A stretch of 64,000 nucleotides of DNA from Rhizophagus clarus (GCA_015698045.1 BLAL01000040.1:598501-662500); one strand, 5' to 3'. Shown: positions 1-13,084, counted from the stretch's first letter. Translations and numbers: made by a program. Notes: generated by a model not told the origin, from the sequence alone.

Positions 1-2122
1 TAATATTATAAACATAAGTTGTAATTTGGTTGTAAACATTATGCTATTGTGGTTAACTGAAAGATGATTTACAACCATTATAATTACTTGATTTTTGGAC
101 TTACAACTATTTACGGCAGGCAACACTAATCTATTCACTAAAATAATGAATAATGTAATATAATTTATGAGAGAGTAACGGGTCAAATTTCTTTATTCGT
201 TATAATTACTAATTAATTTTTAATATCTAATTTATTTTGGTTACAATGGAATGAATTTTGCATTTATTCGAGATTAGATTCATATGATAATTTCAGTCAA
301 TGATTTAAATCCTTTTATTCAAAATGTAGCTATTGTTTATCATAGAATGATTGTAATGTAGCTTCTTTTGGATTTGAAACGAGGAAACATCTCATTCTTC
401 CCTTCTTACAGTATAATGTATGACGAAAATAATAACGAAAATACGAAATAATTTCGGCTGGAATTATCCAAAAAAGGAAAGATGTCTGCTTTCGCACCTT
501 ATCTTTTATGCAAACCTCGGGAGTACTAGCACAATATGGTTATTATCTCAAAGTATTCATTCCGCATGTATTCTAACTAGAAACAATACTTTCTATTAAA
601 CTTAATCAATTACCGTCGAATTATCGACCAATGATATAAATTCTTTGATGACCAATAATACTAAGATCTGATGAAAAACATAATACCACCTTATCAGGGT
701 ATTATTATCGCCGTTGATCATATGATTATTGTTTAAACTGGTTTTTTCCAGTTTTCGTGACAACTTTTTAATTTTAATGCATGAATAACACAGTTCCACT
801 GTTTTTAATTATTCCCTTTTTAGATAAATAAAAAAATTTCGGTACATCTGCTCAGCCCAAGAAACCAGACATTTAATGAAAAAAACCACATGAATCATAT
901 GCTCAAGGTACATTTCGGAAAGGTTGGCGTGTTTGAATGCGACAGAAAATTTTTTTAAGAGTCTTTTACACGGCGTTATTCATTCATATTAATGAACGGC
1001 AATTATTATTTTTTTTTTTTTTTTTGAAAGAAAAAAAATAAGGATATTACAATAAAAATCAAGCCCATTGATCATTATAATTTGTACATGTTATATCTGC
1101 TATAAATTCGCTTGGTTTACATTGAAATCTTTACGGCGGAAAAAAAAAAACATTTTTTAAGAAATTATGCCCCAAATAATTTAAAATTATGTTTTCTAAT
1201 AAATTAAGATACATGCCATTTTTTTTTTATTTATTTATATCGATGCCTACAAATAATTTTTCCCATTCGTAGTTCTCGACATAATCCTATTATCCTATTA
1301 CCAGGATATCCTTCGAAAAATACCTACGATTTTTGTTGTATACGCATGTAACAAATTTTTTTCCAAAAAAATTCGAAAAAGTGAACCGAAAAATTAGAAA
1401 TAATATCATAAATGATATTATTTCATTGGATAAATTTACTACTTCGTATTCTTTACTATAAAAATTTCCGGAAATTTTACATGGTTAAATTTTTTTTTTA
1501 TTTCTCCCATTATTTTTCCCGTTCGTTATGAAATATAGTGTATATAGCATTTTTTAACTTTTTTTTTTTAAAAAAAAAAAAATTTTATTTTTTTTTAATA
1601 TAATAAGAGTGATAAACAACATACTTTCTTGCAAATTACTTGTAAATTTTTTTTTTTTTATGTATAATATATATATTTTTTTTATCGGCGAAATATTATT
1701 ATTATAGAATGACAAAAAATTTTAGGTTTATGCAATGTAACAAAAATTTTTAATTTTACGGACTTTTGCATACATATTTTTCGTAAAACTGCATTGACCA
1801 AACGTAATTATTATTATTTTTTTTAAAACGAACTTTCTTATATTTCAAATTCACGTTTTCTTCTTCGTATTTAACAATTATCTTAATATGCTTATGATAA
1901 ATAAATTTCCTCGTTCAATGATTGATAAATTTATTATGAATATAATATATGCAAATATCTTTAATTTTGTAATGAATCAAAAAACAGAATATTATCAGAC
2001 AAGAAATTCTCATTTTCACGTGTAGTGCTCCGGTTTTATCCGAATCAGATAATTTAAAATATTTTGGAAACTAATTATATGCATTAATAAATTTGAAGAC
2101 GTAAAAAGAAAATAATAATTGG

Positions 2123-2162
<40 letters not shown>

Positions 2163-2884
2163 GGAAAATCTTTTCAGGTTGCAGTTGCGGTTGACTCCAA
2201 ATTTTATTTAAAATTATGGTTTTTATCCGGATTAAATAATTTATATATTATCCGGATAACTGTTTCATCGTAATCTTGTTAATGTAAAACACGAATCATC
2301 ATAATAGATTTTAGTAATATTTAAATTCGATATTAGTGGATGGGAGAAGGGAAAAAGTTAACAATCCCGATCGTCAAAAAAGACAGAGGACCATCACGTG
2401 CATAGGCATCTCGGAAGAATTAAAACCGAATATCCGAGATATAAATCATATACTAATTATATAATTAATATATGACCCCTTTTTTTACTTTCTTTTTTTT
2501 TCGTTTTTGTAACTTTAGGACTAAAGTTCTACAAGTTGAGATAGGATAACGGTCGGCTTCGTACCGACATCACATTAAGTTTTCCTAATCTAAGGATAAT
2601 GAATTTATTCATATTAATGTGGTTATTACTTATGTATGATGCGTTTCCTTTCATAAAATAAAATAAAATAAACATAAATATAATAAACCGACAACTTGGA
2701 AACCACGATATCTATGTTCGTCAAGAGACAAAAGAAATATCAAACGATTTGCGTTAAGATATCGGGAAAGTTCATTTACCTTAGCCAGTTTCGACAGAGA
2801 AATTTGGACGTATACGATAGGTAATGATGGCATCCTGGTTTTCGCAAAAAAAAATAACTGAAAGAGAACGTTTCAAAAAAAAAA
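1..2884. other. Gene-free AT-rich stretch
   Basis: I see no gene here. The stretch is AT-rich with many T(n) and A(n) runs, including two T(n)A(n) palindromes near 1561-1583 and 2127-2160. A short block at about 450-530 (containing GGAATTATCCAAAA) resembles one at 61615-61690, so both may be copies of a dispersed repeat. The only ORFs are short and lack protein-like composition. Confidence 0.6.
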
Positions 2885-3265
2885 ATGAAAGAACAGCTGT
2901 TTCTTAGACGCGACACTCCCAACGAATTATTCTTGGATTTAAATTTCAAGAGCTACAAAATAATTAAAAATTTACTAATAGGGTATTTCGAAACATATGA
3001 GAACTTAAGGCAGACATTAGAAACACCCTTTATACGTATCAAGTATCAAGGAAAAATTATAAATGGACTCTATCATCCTTTTCGCAGAAAAAGAAGGGTT
3101 CCAAGAATTCTTCGTCAAAGATATCGAAAAAAGTTAACCGGAAACAAGGGCTACGGAAAAGAAGAGCGAAGACACAAAGCTGAAGTCCGGGTGACTCTGA
3201 CAATAAAGAATCGAAGAATCGAAGAAGTCATGTTCCGAATTGCAACGAAAATATTGAATTATTGA
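2885..3265 (+). CDS. Small basic protein of unknown function, sharing a motif with the 42.8 kb pseudogene
   Basis: I do not recognise the function. The ORF encodes 126 residues from an ATG that follows an A-run. Residues 14-45 contain the stretch NLLIGYFETYENL, which matches NTLLGFFETYEDM in the broken gene at 42760-43130 on the other strand; the segments before it (LFLDLNFKS and FFKDFNLSP) also align. The C-terminal half is strongly basic (RRKRRVPRILRQRYRKK), with alternating Lys/Arg and hydrophobic residues, which suggests nucleic-acid binding or a nuclear localisation signal. Two divergent copies in one window, one of them broken, suggest the tail of a transposon-encoded or otherwise repeated gene. 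It may be only the last exon of a larger gene; I did not find an upstream exon. The codons are less AT-biased than the flanks, which supports real coding ancestry. Confidence 0.4.
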   Translation: MKEQLFLRRDTPNELFLDLNFKSYKIIKNLLIGYFETYENLRQTLETPFIRIKYQGKIINGLYHPFRRKRRVPRILRQRYRKKLTGNKGYGKEERRHKAEVRVTLTIKNRRIEEVMFRIATKILNY

Positions 3266-3479
3266 CTAAATTCGAAGCAAAAGAGTAGTTTTTTAGATGT
3301 ATTGCAAGTTAACTCCTTCGAATTATGTTTCATAGTTAAAGTGACTACAGATGTACTGCTAGTATGTCTGCGTTGTATGGTAGAGAAAAAATTTATTACT
3401 AGTAATTTATGAAGGTCAAGAGTTGTTAAAATTCTTCAATAACATCAATTTATGAATAGAACAATAATACATTACAACA

Positions 3480-3660
3480 ACAGGAGTTGCAACATCCGGT
3501 TCTGTCCAACTTGAGACTGAAGTCAAGTCTGATCATACTGACTTGAACTGCAAGTCAACCGATGGAGTCATTACTATCGGCAACGGTTTTATTCCATCAA
3601 CTCGAAAGGCCAAGTCAAACCGAACCAGACCGTAACTTGATTCGATTTAATTTGGTTGAA
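3480..3660. repeat. Degenerate repeat rich in CAAGTC/GACTTG
   Basis: The block contains repeated GACTTG and CAAGTC words in both orientations. It begins near GGTTCTGTCCAACTTGA and ends near the roughly complementary CAAGTCAAACCGAACCAGAC. It looks like an eroded inverted-repeat element. The boundaries are approximate and no coding potential is visible. Confidence 0.3.
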
Positions 3661-3763
3661 AGAATAATCAACAGCAAAATTGAAGACATAAATAATAATA
3701 ATTAAAGATAAAGTTGCAATTATTCTTTCATATCAAACATAAAACCTTATCCCTTAGACTGTT

Positions 3764-3785
3764 TTGCAGGCAAATTTGCCTGCAA
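3764..3785. repeat. Perfect 22-bp palindrome
   Basis: The sequence TTGCAGGCAAA is followed directly by its reverse complement TTTGCCTGCAA, with no spacer. It is GC-richer than its surroundings and not near any gene start I recognise. It could be a protein-binding site, an element end or chance. Confidence 0.5.
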
Positions 3786-4094
3786 TTTTATTTTTTAATT
3801 AAGGATATTTTTAAGCTTTTTTAGATATTTTATTAAATAAAATAATATTTTTGTAATAAATTCTATGGTATTTTTTGAGTAAAAATCGAAAAAAAGTTCA
3901 TAACATATCGGCCTATTTGGAAAATTTGTCCAATTAATATTTAAGCTTAGTTGATGGGTTCATTATATAACTGATGGGTTACTTTATTGTCATTATTAGT
4001 ATATAAAATTATGGAGACTTTTCTGATCAGCCGATATGAGTAAATGATCTACAAATTATTACAAATAAGGCTTAAATTCTTTAAAAATTGAAAT

Positions 4095-4350
4095 ATCTTT
4101 TTATCTACTGCGTAAAACTACCACCATTTGATGCATCTTGATGAGAAGAATCTGATAAAATAAAGTCTAGTTTTCTATAATCATCAGGTGATAAGATATC
4201 TTTCAATATCTAAAAATCTATAAATATAACCTTTTATTTACCAAATTTTCAGATACAATTTTGCTACCATTAGACGCGTCTCAATAAGAGGAATCAAATA
4301 AACTAAATTTCATCTTTTTATGATCACAGGATCTTAAGATATCTTAAAAA
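4095..4350. repeat. Old tandem duplication, unit about 130 bp
   Basis: Two diverged copies lie in tandem. The first contains ACCATTTGATGCATCTTGATGAGAAGAATC and later GGTGATAAGATATCTT; the second contains ACCATTAGACGCGTCTCAATAAGAGGAATC and later GGATCTTAAGATATCTT. The similarity is partial but runs in the same order. No coding frame is conserved between the copies. Confidence 0.45.
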
Positions 4351-5135
4351 TGCCAAAATTTTTAAAATTAATTTTAACCCTTACCATTTAAGGGATAATA
4401 TTCAATAGCGAGAATATTCTATGTTTAAAAATGACACTAATTATTAGCCATTAGAGTGCCTCTAAATAATTCCTAAAAATTACAATAAAATTTTTATTTA
4501 GTGTAATATCATAGCTCTAGCAGCACACATTCACAATTAAAATTACATATTACATGATTACTTAATCTCATTATATGCATATATGCTTTTTCGATAACTG
4601 ACGTGCACTGCGCATCAGCAGATGTTGGTTATTTTTTGTAAAACTAATAAGAGTATTGCTAGATCTCACTGGCGGTCACTGGCAATATAAAAAAAATTTT
4701 TTGAACTTTAAAATTTTTGACTGTTTAGTCATAATATAAACAATTGATTGTATTATATGTAAAAAGAAATGCGTAGAACAAGTTACTTCTATGCTAAAAA
4801 GGAGTAAAACATAAAAATCTGACTTTATGCTTTTTTGCCTAAAAAAAAAATTTTTAACCATACTTTTAAAAATTCGTGACCTTGGTAAAAATTATAGATT
4901 TCGGCTGGAATTTAATAATAATAGACGCGATTCTTAATTATGACCAAAATTAAAGCTTGGCCGATAATCACTGGCGTTGAGGTTTAGCAATACTCTACTA
5001 ATAATTGGAATTATAATATTGCTTAAGGCATTATTGCTAACAAAGTACCGTATATCGCGGGCCACTGTACCCATGTATAATATTCCCCTCTTTTTTCTGG
5101 AAAAAAAAAATCTCCATTTTCTTTTGATTTTACTA

Positions 5136-5344
5136 TTTACAGCTGATTTCATAATGTACGGGACACATTTACATTCGGTAAACCTCGGTAAAACTCAGAA
5201 TAAGGCAAAGGTTATATCATTAGATTCGGAGCATTTGATTTGAGTGCAGCGGTATAGTTTTTATTTCATTTTGTCTTCTACTGAGTTTTACTGAGTTACT
5301 CTTGGCAAGAAATGTGTCCTGTACATTATGAAATCGGCTATAAA
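5136..5344. mobile_element. MITE-like element with 35-bp terminal inverted repeats
   Basis: The left end reads TTTACAGCTGATTTCATAAT, continuing to GTACGGGACACATTT. The right end is the near-exact inverse (AAATGTGTCCTGTAC, then ATTATGAAATCGGCTATAAA). The 209-bp interior has a further inner inverted pair built around CGGTAAA and ACTCAG. It has no transposase, so it would be a non-autonomous DNA element. I could not fix a target-site duplication. An 88-codon ORF on the plus strand runs through it and is not a gene. Confidence 0.7.
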
Positions 5345-8300
5345 CAATCTAATTTGCCCTGGCGACACATTTAAATATTTAGGTTTTTAAAGCCTTCTTA
5401 TAATTAAAAATTTCGTACACTCCGGGACCTGGATACATCGTCAACCGACCCCCTAAAATTTGCAAGATGTCCGCCGGGGTATTATGACCCGCAATATACG
5501 GTAAATTACTCGCTACATTTGTAAATACATCCCGTTGACCACGGCAATTGGCATTATGACAAATTACAGTAGCGTAATTTAATTTTGACATGGGCTACAT
5601 GAATTAATTACTGTAATATCAGGTAATTACGCCGACATAAACTTGACATTATGATTGCATACTTTCATAAAAGGAAACTAATTACCGATTAGTTCGAACT
5701 TCTTTTGGAAAGTCTTTGGTAAGTTCAATAAGGTTGATAATATCGTTTTAAGATTTTAGGAACGTCAATCAACGCATATTTTAATTTTTATTTATTTATT
5801 TTTAAAGAAACTAATCATAAATTTACAAGTTCTAGTAGTTGGATTCTATTTTTTTTCTTTTTAAAGATAATTTTCTATTCCAACTTTAATTTACAGCTTT
5901 GTGTTTTTATAGTAAAAGTGACCGATTCTCACTCAATTCCATGAAATTAATAGAATAAGAAAAGAATATATAGTTATTACAAAATTTATTTTATTAAATC
6001 CGATTATCCGATATCAAAATGATTTATCGACGTAAGAAGATTGCGTTATACAATTCGACGGAGACGTAATTAATTTCGTCGTTACGCAGAGTAATAATTA
6101 CACCGTCGGAATAGCCTGATCTCCATGTATAGTAATCTCTATAAATGCATATAGGTTATAAAAAAGTGTTACTGTATATAATCCTAAAAAAATCAATCGT
6201 CGAAATTCAATTGATAGATTTAATTGTCAGCTTCATCTAATTTATCTTGTCATTCATTATGGTCACACGATATTAACTTTGACGATAATAAATCGTTGAA
6301 TATTAAATAACTTTGTTAATAACTTTTGCTCATGAGTTGGATTAGGTTGTGTAACATAAATTGTCAGCTGATTCAGAGATCGATAATCATTTTTTTTTTC
6401 AGAAAATGTTTTCCTTCTGAAAGTCTGCAACATTACGGTAAGAGTTTTCACAATTTCTAATTATTTTATCTACATTAAACTAACGTTAGAACTTTCCACA
6501 AGACTCTTGCAAGAATCCTTCTATAGAGGAACTTTAGTCTTAAGTTAAATTAAAATTAGCAGGAGGGAAATTATTACTTGCTTAGCGAAAAGTACAGTGA
6601 AACTCACCTTAAGGAACTTTGTGGACCAACAATTTAGGTCTACATAAAGTTATTGTGACATTCACGGAATTGGGGCTTGTTTATTATGGAATTTATGAAA
6701 GAGTATTACAGGAATGGGCTCTAGTAGTTAGGTGACATGTAAAAAAAAAAATAGTATGTTTAATTTCCTAGATTTATTATATTTATGATATAGTATAGGT
6801 AATTTATAATCTGATATTTTTCAAATTTCTTATCATAACACCAGAAATTTATAATCTTCGGATCTATTTACTGCTGCTATTATTAAATTGGAGTCTCGTT
6901 TTTATAGTGTGAGAAAATGTGATGTAAGGTGATTGTTATATAGATATCTATTTAATTTAATAATATTTAATTTAATCGAATGCGTGATTAGAATTTTTAG
7001 ATTCACGATCACTTTCATGATCATCTTAAACAGAGGAAGAAGTTCAGGTACTTACGACGTTCAGTTAATCTAATATTATTAATTTTTCAGGACTCTGTGC
7101 TTCAAAAGATTAAAAGACACCGCGTTTAAGAGATGGTTAATTGATAATTATAGATTTATATTTAGATTTTTTTTTCCCTAAACAAGAGTGAAGCACCAAT
7201 TAAGACCAAGGTAAAATTTAAACCTATAAGGGTTTTTTTTTAAAAGAAAAAAAAAAAAAAGAATTTAAATCCAAGTTTTATTGATATTTAGCTCCTATTT
7301 GCGAAATAATAAATATAGATCAGAATATAGATCAGATATAAAATTGATTAGAGGCTTAAATATGTGAGAAAAAAAATTATATTGTTCTGTTCTCTCGTAT
7401 ATATTTATTGATGTTCTCTCTAATTAGAATAATGTAAATTTAAAAAAACCTACAGTGATAACTATATGCTCGGTGGCTCGAGTTATTATATTATTCATTT
7501 TCTACACTTTCTGCTATCTTTGATCGATATAAAGACATTTTTTTAAAGATTTTTATATGGATCCCGACATATCGTTATAACGTAAGAGGTCTGCGGAATT
7601 GATGACGTGTGAAATAGTTATTTGGTAATTTTTTTTGTATTGGATAAGTGTAGCCTGATTAACTAGGATACGATGTAATCATTAATTTTTTATTATTTAA
7701 TAGGGTTAGTATATAAATTAAGAACAGGAAGTTTTTTTTCACGTTAAGGAATATTCAAGAGGAAGAACGACGCTAGTATGATATTTTTTTTTTTAAAGAA
7801 AAAAAAAAAATAATATCAGTACGCTATTATTTTATTATATTATATTATTATATTATTATTCAATCATGCATGAATATTAAAATAGCAATTCTTTTTTTAA
7901 GTTGTGGAACATAGCGTAGTCCCTTTGATCTTTCAAGCATAATAGAATTCTTACTATAAAGGTACAATTTTTATTAATTCCGCGCCTCATTGAATTTATA
8001 AATATGTTTGATAATAACTATTTTACTTTACATTGTGTTTACAATTTTCTAAGCCTCTTTTAGACAAGTTTAAATGAAAGACAATTGGTCACACGAACGG
8101 ATAATGAAGTCCGTTTTTTAAATGTTTGAAGCGGAGCAATCCGTAAGTGGCGTTGTAAAATAAATTTAAGTATTACCAAATTTGCGTTTAAATTTAGTAT
8201 GTATACGAAGTTCTTTTTAGAAAAATATAATAATAAACCTATAATAATATACATATTCAATGAATCTTATAAAAAGAGAAATGATTAGGGAAAACTAAAT

Positions 8301-8382
8301 AGTGGCATGTGATGATTTATTTATTGCCGTGTGTGTGTTCCATATTTATATATTTGATTGTTCAAATTGATTGTTTCTCAAT

Positions 8383-8435
<53 letters not shown>

Positions 8436-9397
8436 TAAATTGATCTTGACTTTTCGATCAAATTATCGTGAAATCAGTAATGGATATTTCTGTTTTATTA
8501 AATATTAAAATTTAAAATTAAATCGTAAATATTAAAAAAAAATAAAAGTATTAAGTTTTTACAGTTAATAATATTCCGTTAATCGATGACGTAATCTGAA
8601 ATGTAATTTCCTATAGTGGTAAAAAATATAATCCATATAAACAAAAAATCTTATAGCAATTTATTTGTTACTCCAAATGATATAATTGATTAAATAAAGG
8701 GAAATAAATTAGTTCCCAGACTGTGCGTGCAGAAATACAGATGTCAACTCACCAGTTAAAAATATTTGTTTATACTCTTGTAATTTCAAGTAATAAAACA
8801 AGTTAAACGGATTTGTCCATAAAGGTCTGAATAAATTTTGTTTCTCCTTTATTTTTTTATTTTATTTTATTTTATTTTTTGAACGAAAAAGTAGTTTTCT
8901 GTGATTAATTAATACATATGCGCTTTCATGCATATTGTTTTGACACAATATTATTATATTGTTCTTGTTACTTCCACCAGTAGAAATACCCTCAATTAAA
9001 GTTAACCAGTTAATTTTATTATTTTACATATATATACATATAAAAAAACAAACAGGTTTTATTTCTTGTAACTGTAAAAAACCAGTTAACTATCGATTTT
9101 ATTTTTTATTTACTTTTTAGACAACCTTACTATAGCATACATACAAAGAGAATCATTTAAAAAACTCAAAAAAAAAAAGGCGGAGATATAAGTCCGAGTT
9201 TAAATAAAAAGTATATAAATAGAATTTAATTAAAAAAAAAAAATTTTTTTTTTCAAAAATTTTCTCTTTACGGGGAAGGAAAAAAAAAATAAATAAATAA
9301 ATAAAAAAAAAAAAATTTTTTTTTTTTAAAAAAAAAACGCCAAAAAAAAAAATTTCAACCAATTCGTACATATATATGTATATATATATATGAAAAA

Positions 9398-9736
9398 ATG
9401 GATGTCATCGAAAGAAGACGTATGATAATCCAACAATGTGAATTATTGCTAAATGTGATTCTTGCAAATAGAACAGTAGTTTTTCCTCTTCCAATCAGAA
9501 GTGTCGATGATATGATGAGACGTTTAAGCTATGTCAATCGAAGAAATCCCAGAAATAGAAGTGTAACTGGTCGAGGGATCCTGAAATACTTCGTAACGAC
9601 ACAAGGTCGTAATTTTCATCCACTCGCCATCGGACTAGTGACTAATTCTTTATGGGAAGATGCTTTATCGCACGAAAAGGCGGAATACGTGATTATGTCG
9701 AAAGATTTGAATCGACGAATCAATCGATTTAGATGA
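9398..9736 (+). CDS. Putative HMG-box-like protein (MATA_HMG type), divergent
   Basis: The ORF encodes 112 residues. Its layout resembles the short MATA-type HMG-box proteins I recall from Rhizophagus: an N-terminal hydrophobic/basic segment, a Pro-containing lead (VFPLPIRSVDDMMRRL), a basic stretch (NRRNPRNRS), then helices with the spaced residues LVTNSLWEDALSHEKAEYVIMS. The last part matches the HMG pattern of a conserved Trp followed by Lys and Tyr. The usual 'N-A-F-F-x-Y-R' segment is not recognisable (GRGILKYFVTTQGR stands there), so the fold is uncertain. If it is real, it would bind DNA in the nucleus. The codons are clearly less AT-rich than the flanks, and the ATG follows an (AT)n tract. 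It has no close gene neighbour. Confidence 0.45.
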   Translation: MDVIERRRMIIQQCELLLNVILANRTVVFPLPIRSVDDMMRRLSYVNRRNPRNRSVTGRGILKYFVTTQGRNFHPLAIGLVTNSLWEDALSHEKAEYVIMSKDLNRRINRFR

Positions 9737-12640
9737 TGAGAAATCTTTCTCATGAAATATTTTCAAAAGTATTTCATTTAAATAGTTTCTACCGTTGTTA
9801 TTATTAAAAAAAGTATTGTAACGTAAATCTTTATCGCAGTTAGAAAGAAAGTGATCCTTTAGTCTTTAGACATTTCGAATAAATTAGAAAATTATCATTA
9901 TTATTTTTTTTTCCATGGGGAGAAGGGATTTTTTTTTACTGAATATATAATAAAATCTCGAAACGTTTTCAATTACCCGATTTTCAATAAATTACAATAC
10001 GTAATATTTTTATAATTTTACAACAATCTACGTATATTGTAATAATTTCGAATAATTACACGCTTATTCATTTTAATGAAACGAATAAAAAGTAATTGAT
10101 TTGGCGTAATTATAATCTGAGAACAATCCTGATTAATTATATTCATTCACAAGCTGATTTTTTTCATGACGTGAATTTTTTCTCGTAATATTACCACACA
10201 ATATTAATTTCTCATCAAGATTGTTTACGGGTTAAACCGGCAAAGGGCGTTCTATTTTATGACGTTTCACGAAATTGAGAAAGTACTAGGATTTTTTAAT
10301 TATTCAAATTTTCTTTTTCAAATTTACAAAAATTACGCTGTTTCGTTTTATCTTCTTAATTTCTTGCACTATATTAAACCTTTACAAAGTAAATAATATT
10401 TCTGATGATACATAGAATTGAGAATTGTTTTTAATTTCGATATATATATTTCGTGTTGTTATTTTATTACTGGATTTTGGTTGTTATTTAAATATATTTA
10501 TTTGATTTATTCGTGACAAAAATTGATAACCTATCCTTTTTTTTTCTTTAAAAAATCTCTATATACCAAACTGTACTGAATTTGCATATCAACAATGACG
10601 TACAGTAGTTTTATTCGAATAAAATAACATAAATTTACAAAACTTTAGATTTTTGCTCTTTTGACAAGATATTTTATTTATAAAATTTAAATGATCATCC
10701 GTTCACCTCAATAAAAAGTATTTCACAGATAAAATCACCATTTTATTATTGCTTCTCGTTCTGAATCTAGGTTCTTCGTCGAACGAAGAGATCCGACTTA
10801 TGGTATACACGACTGCTTTACCGAGATACATAGTGCTTTTTATTTTTATTATTTCAAAAATACATATAAAAATTTATGCGGGTCGGCCAAAGTGCCGAAA
10901 AATTTACACAAATGCAAGAAGGTAAATACTTCCCGTCACAATAAACTGTATAACGCTTAGCAGAAATAGCAGAAAAGGGCAATAAGGAGACCAAACCCCA
11001 TCCCAAAAAAAAGAACGTAGTAAACGTACATTCCGGAGTTTCAGGCTGAAATCCAAGTTCAGAAGCCGTTTCCAAAGAAAAAAAACGAAAAGGAACGTTA
11101 GAGTCATGAAGAGGAAATAAGATAGGGAGGTGAAAAAATAAGAACAGATTTGTAAGATCTGAATTTTTCTTTTATCCTCTCCTCGCTCCATCGCTCGTAG
11201 AGATACAGTATACCACACGTAAAATAATATACTAGCATATATACTGCTGCTATTACTTCTATTGATCAGATGACTGCGTGTCTTTTTTGTTTTACTGAGA
11301 AATTATATGGAATTATGAAAAGAAAATGCTAAAGACGTTCCAATAACCATGTCAGCGGTAGCAACTGATCTTGAGTCAAACCATTAAATTTTCCATTAAC
11401 GCTAACTATAATAGTGCATCTGAATAGTCATTGTCTCTCTTAAAACACCCACTCAATATACCATTTGTAATATGTGGATTTATTTACATACATTTGTTTA
11501 TTTCACAATCTAAGATTATTATGAATCAAATTTTTTACATATTGTCTTTATACTGTAGTACGTTATACTAGATATTTTGTATATTGTACCAGGGATATCT
11601 GAGATCAGAAACAAGCGCACGAAACTTAAGTATTATTTATTTCATGGGGAGTTGGCATAAAGTACCCCGAAAATAAATAATACCCCTTCATGATTAAGAC
11701 CCGGGTATGGTGATCTCATCACAGTTAGTACCCGGGTACTTTTCAAGGTTGAATTTTTGTAAATTTTTAAAGATTGTACATCAACATTATGTGATAGTTT
11801 TTTTTTTTTTGATGCTATTACATTATTTTCTCAATTTTTATTTTATTTGTCATTCTTAACTATTTTTTTTTAAAAAAAAAATAAGGAAAAAAAAAAAATT
11901 TAATATTATTGGATTCACACTGTAATGACCGTATAAATCTATTTATTTTAACCGTACTGGAATATTAGTATACAAGGACTACATAGGACCCTCCGCATAT
12001 AGTACTCCCACATAATATATCCCCAGAAATAGTATTTGGTTCCTCACAAAGTACCTACGAGTACTATATGCAATGCCAACGGTAAGAAAGATGTATAAAA
12101 AACAAGATAAAATCAAAGGATTGCCTAACCCATTTTAAACAGACAACTCATAATGCTTCGTCTATACAATTTCGAATAAGATAACTACGGAGGATTTTTC
12201 ACTTTTCAGAGCGAAATCATCGCCTACTGCGGAATTACACGTACAAACAATCTTCTCATCACGTTTTTCACTTTAGATATTTTGTACATGATTCAAGAAT
12301 ATCCTGATTCAGTTTGAAGTCCAATGTCAAAAATGAAAGTTTTTATCGGAATTATTTTGCGTATAGATTTGGCAAAACACTACTGCCGTGAATCCTTGGC
12401 ATTATGATATTCTTTGTGTAATATTATTACTTTTTATTTTGTAAATTGATGAAATAAAGAACTTACAATTCAAAACGAAATAACAAATTACTTAAATTTA
12501 TTAATTATCATCCTAAATGATTTTTTCCGTACAAAACTTACGTCGAGAATAATTAAGATAGGCGTTAATGATGGGTTACATTAATCCTGTTTTAGTTAGA
12601 CTTCTGGTGTATGATATAAATATGTGGAGATGAGAAAATT
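9737..12640. other. Intergenic stretch, no gene supported
   Basis: Mostly AT-rich non-coding DNA. On the minus strand at 10854-11218 two overlapping ORFs encode Phe/Leu-rich sequences; they are noted as doubtful. A region near 11640-12060 carries scattered GTACC/GGGTACT words that may be an eroded repeat. A T(n)A(n) palindrome lies near 11866-11884. Confidence 0.45.
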
Positions 12641-12654
12641 TCTTTTTCATTCGG

Positions 12655-12962
12655 TGAAACATTATGTGAAACTATAATTCCAATATTATGGAGGAATCCT
12701 TGGAGATACGACATTAATTAAAACTATTTATTCATTATTATTTGTTATTATTTATCTGATAATACTAAAAATTATTTAACAAGACATGGAGTTCAATTAC
12801 CTTCAATTTCATATTAATCACTTTTATTTGATTATTTGTCTTTTTGCAAAAGTATTAGTGTGAACATTATTAATAATATAATTTCTATTGGAACTTCATC
12901 AACTTATGCTCAATTTCTTTTACAACAAGAATTTTATAATCTTTTGATGAGAAAAAGTTGGA
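12655..12962 (+). pseudogene. F-box/LRR-like relic, 5'-truncated N-terminal fragment
   Basis: Reading all frames on the plus strand recovers the family sequence in order: CETIIPILWRNPWRYDIN, then after a stop LSDNTKNYLTRHGVQLPSIS, a further stop, then SLLFDYLSFCKSI and QFLLQQEFYNLLMRK. These are the residues that follow the F-box in the intact copies from 15 kb on. The first 25 or so residues of the F-box are not recognisable and the copy stops abruptly at about 12962, close to a small pogo-like element. Internal stops show it is dead. It runs opposite to the seven intact minus-strand neighbours. Confidence 0.85.
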
Positions 12963-12990
12963 TGCACAAATTCGTAATATTAACCAAAAA

Positions 12991-13084
12991 TCTCTCGTTA
13001 TAAAAAAACATCCAATTAAATTTTTTCTATGATATAATCTTAAAACGTGAAGTGAAAACTGGAGGGTTCGTTATATCGAGGGCT
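12991..13084. mobile_element. Pogo/Tigger-like mini-element (copy a)
   Basis: The left end reads TCTCGTTATAAAAAAA and the right end GTTCGTTATATCGAGGGCTG, giving an inverted TCTCG/TATAACG-type terminus. Interior sequence includes ATAATCTTAAAACGTGAAGT, matching the copy at 21523-21690. It is about 94 bp and non-coding. It abuts the F-box relic, which probably explains part of that gene's loss. Confidence 0.5.

Larger units (their letters stand above)
3266..9397. other. Long intergenic stretch with repeats, no gene recognised
   Basis: About 6 kb without a gene I can support. It holds a perfect 22-bp palindrome at 3764-3785, an old tandem repeat at about 4095-4350, a short terminal-inverted-repeat element at 5136-5344, T(n)A(n) palindromes near 7230, 7785 and 8383-8430, and a purine/pyrimidine-skewed stretch at 9160-9350. 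A GC-richer block at about 5379-5640 gives a 70-codon ORF that looks like repeat sequence rather than a protein. Confidence 0.5.

Noticed and set aside
4977-5243. 88-codon plus-strand ORF
   Set aside because: It runs through half of a TIR element and its inverted repeat, so it is an accidental open frame.
5379-5591. 70-codon minus-strand ORF with balanced composition
   Set aside because: The DNA resembles repeat sequence (for example the GCAATTGGCATT word is echoed at 55124) and the peptide shows no domain pattern.
9153-9371. 72-codon ORF rich in Phe and Lys
   Set aside because: It is encoded by poly-A and poly-T runs and is low-complexity sequence.
10854-11218. Two overlapping hydrophobic minus-strand ORFs that could be a small membrane protein
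   Set aside because: Neither has a supporting homologue, splice context or conserved neighbour; Phe/Leu richness follows from the A/G-rich plus strand. It remains an outside possibility.
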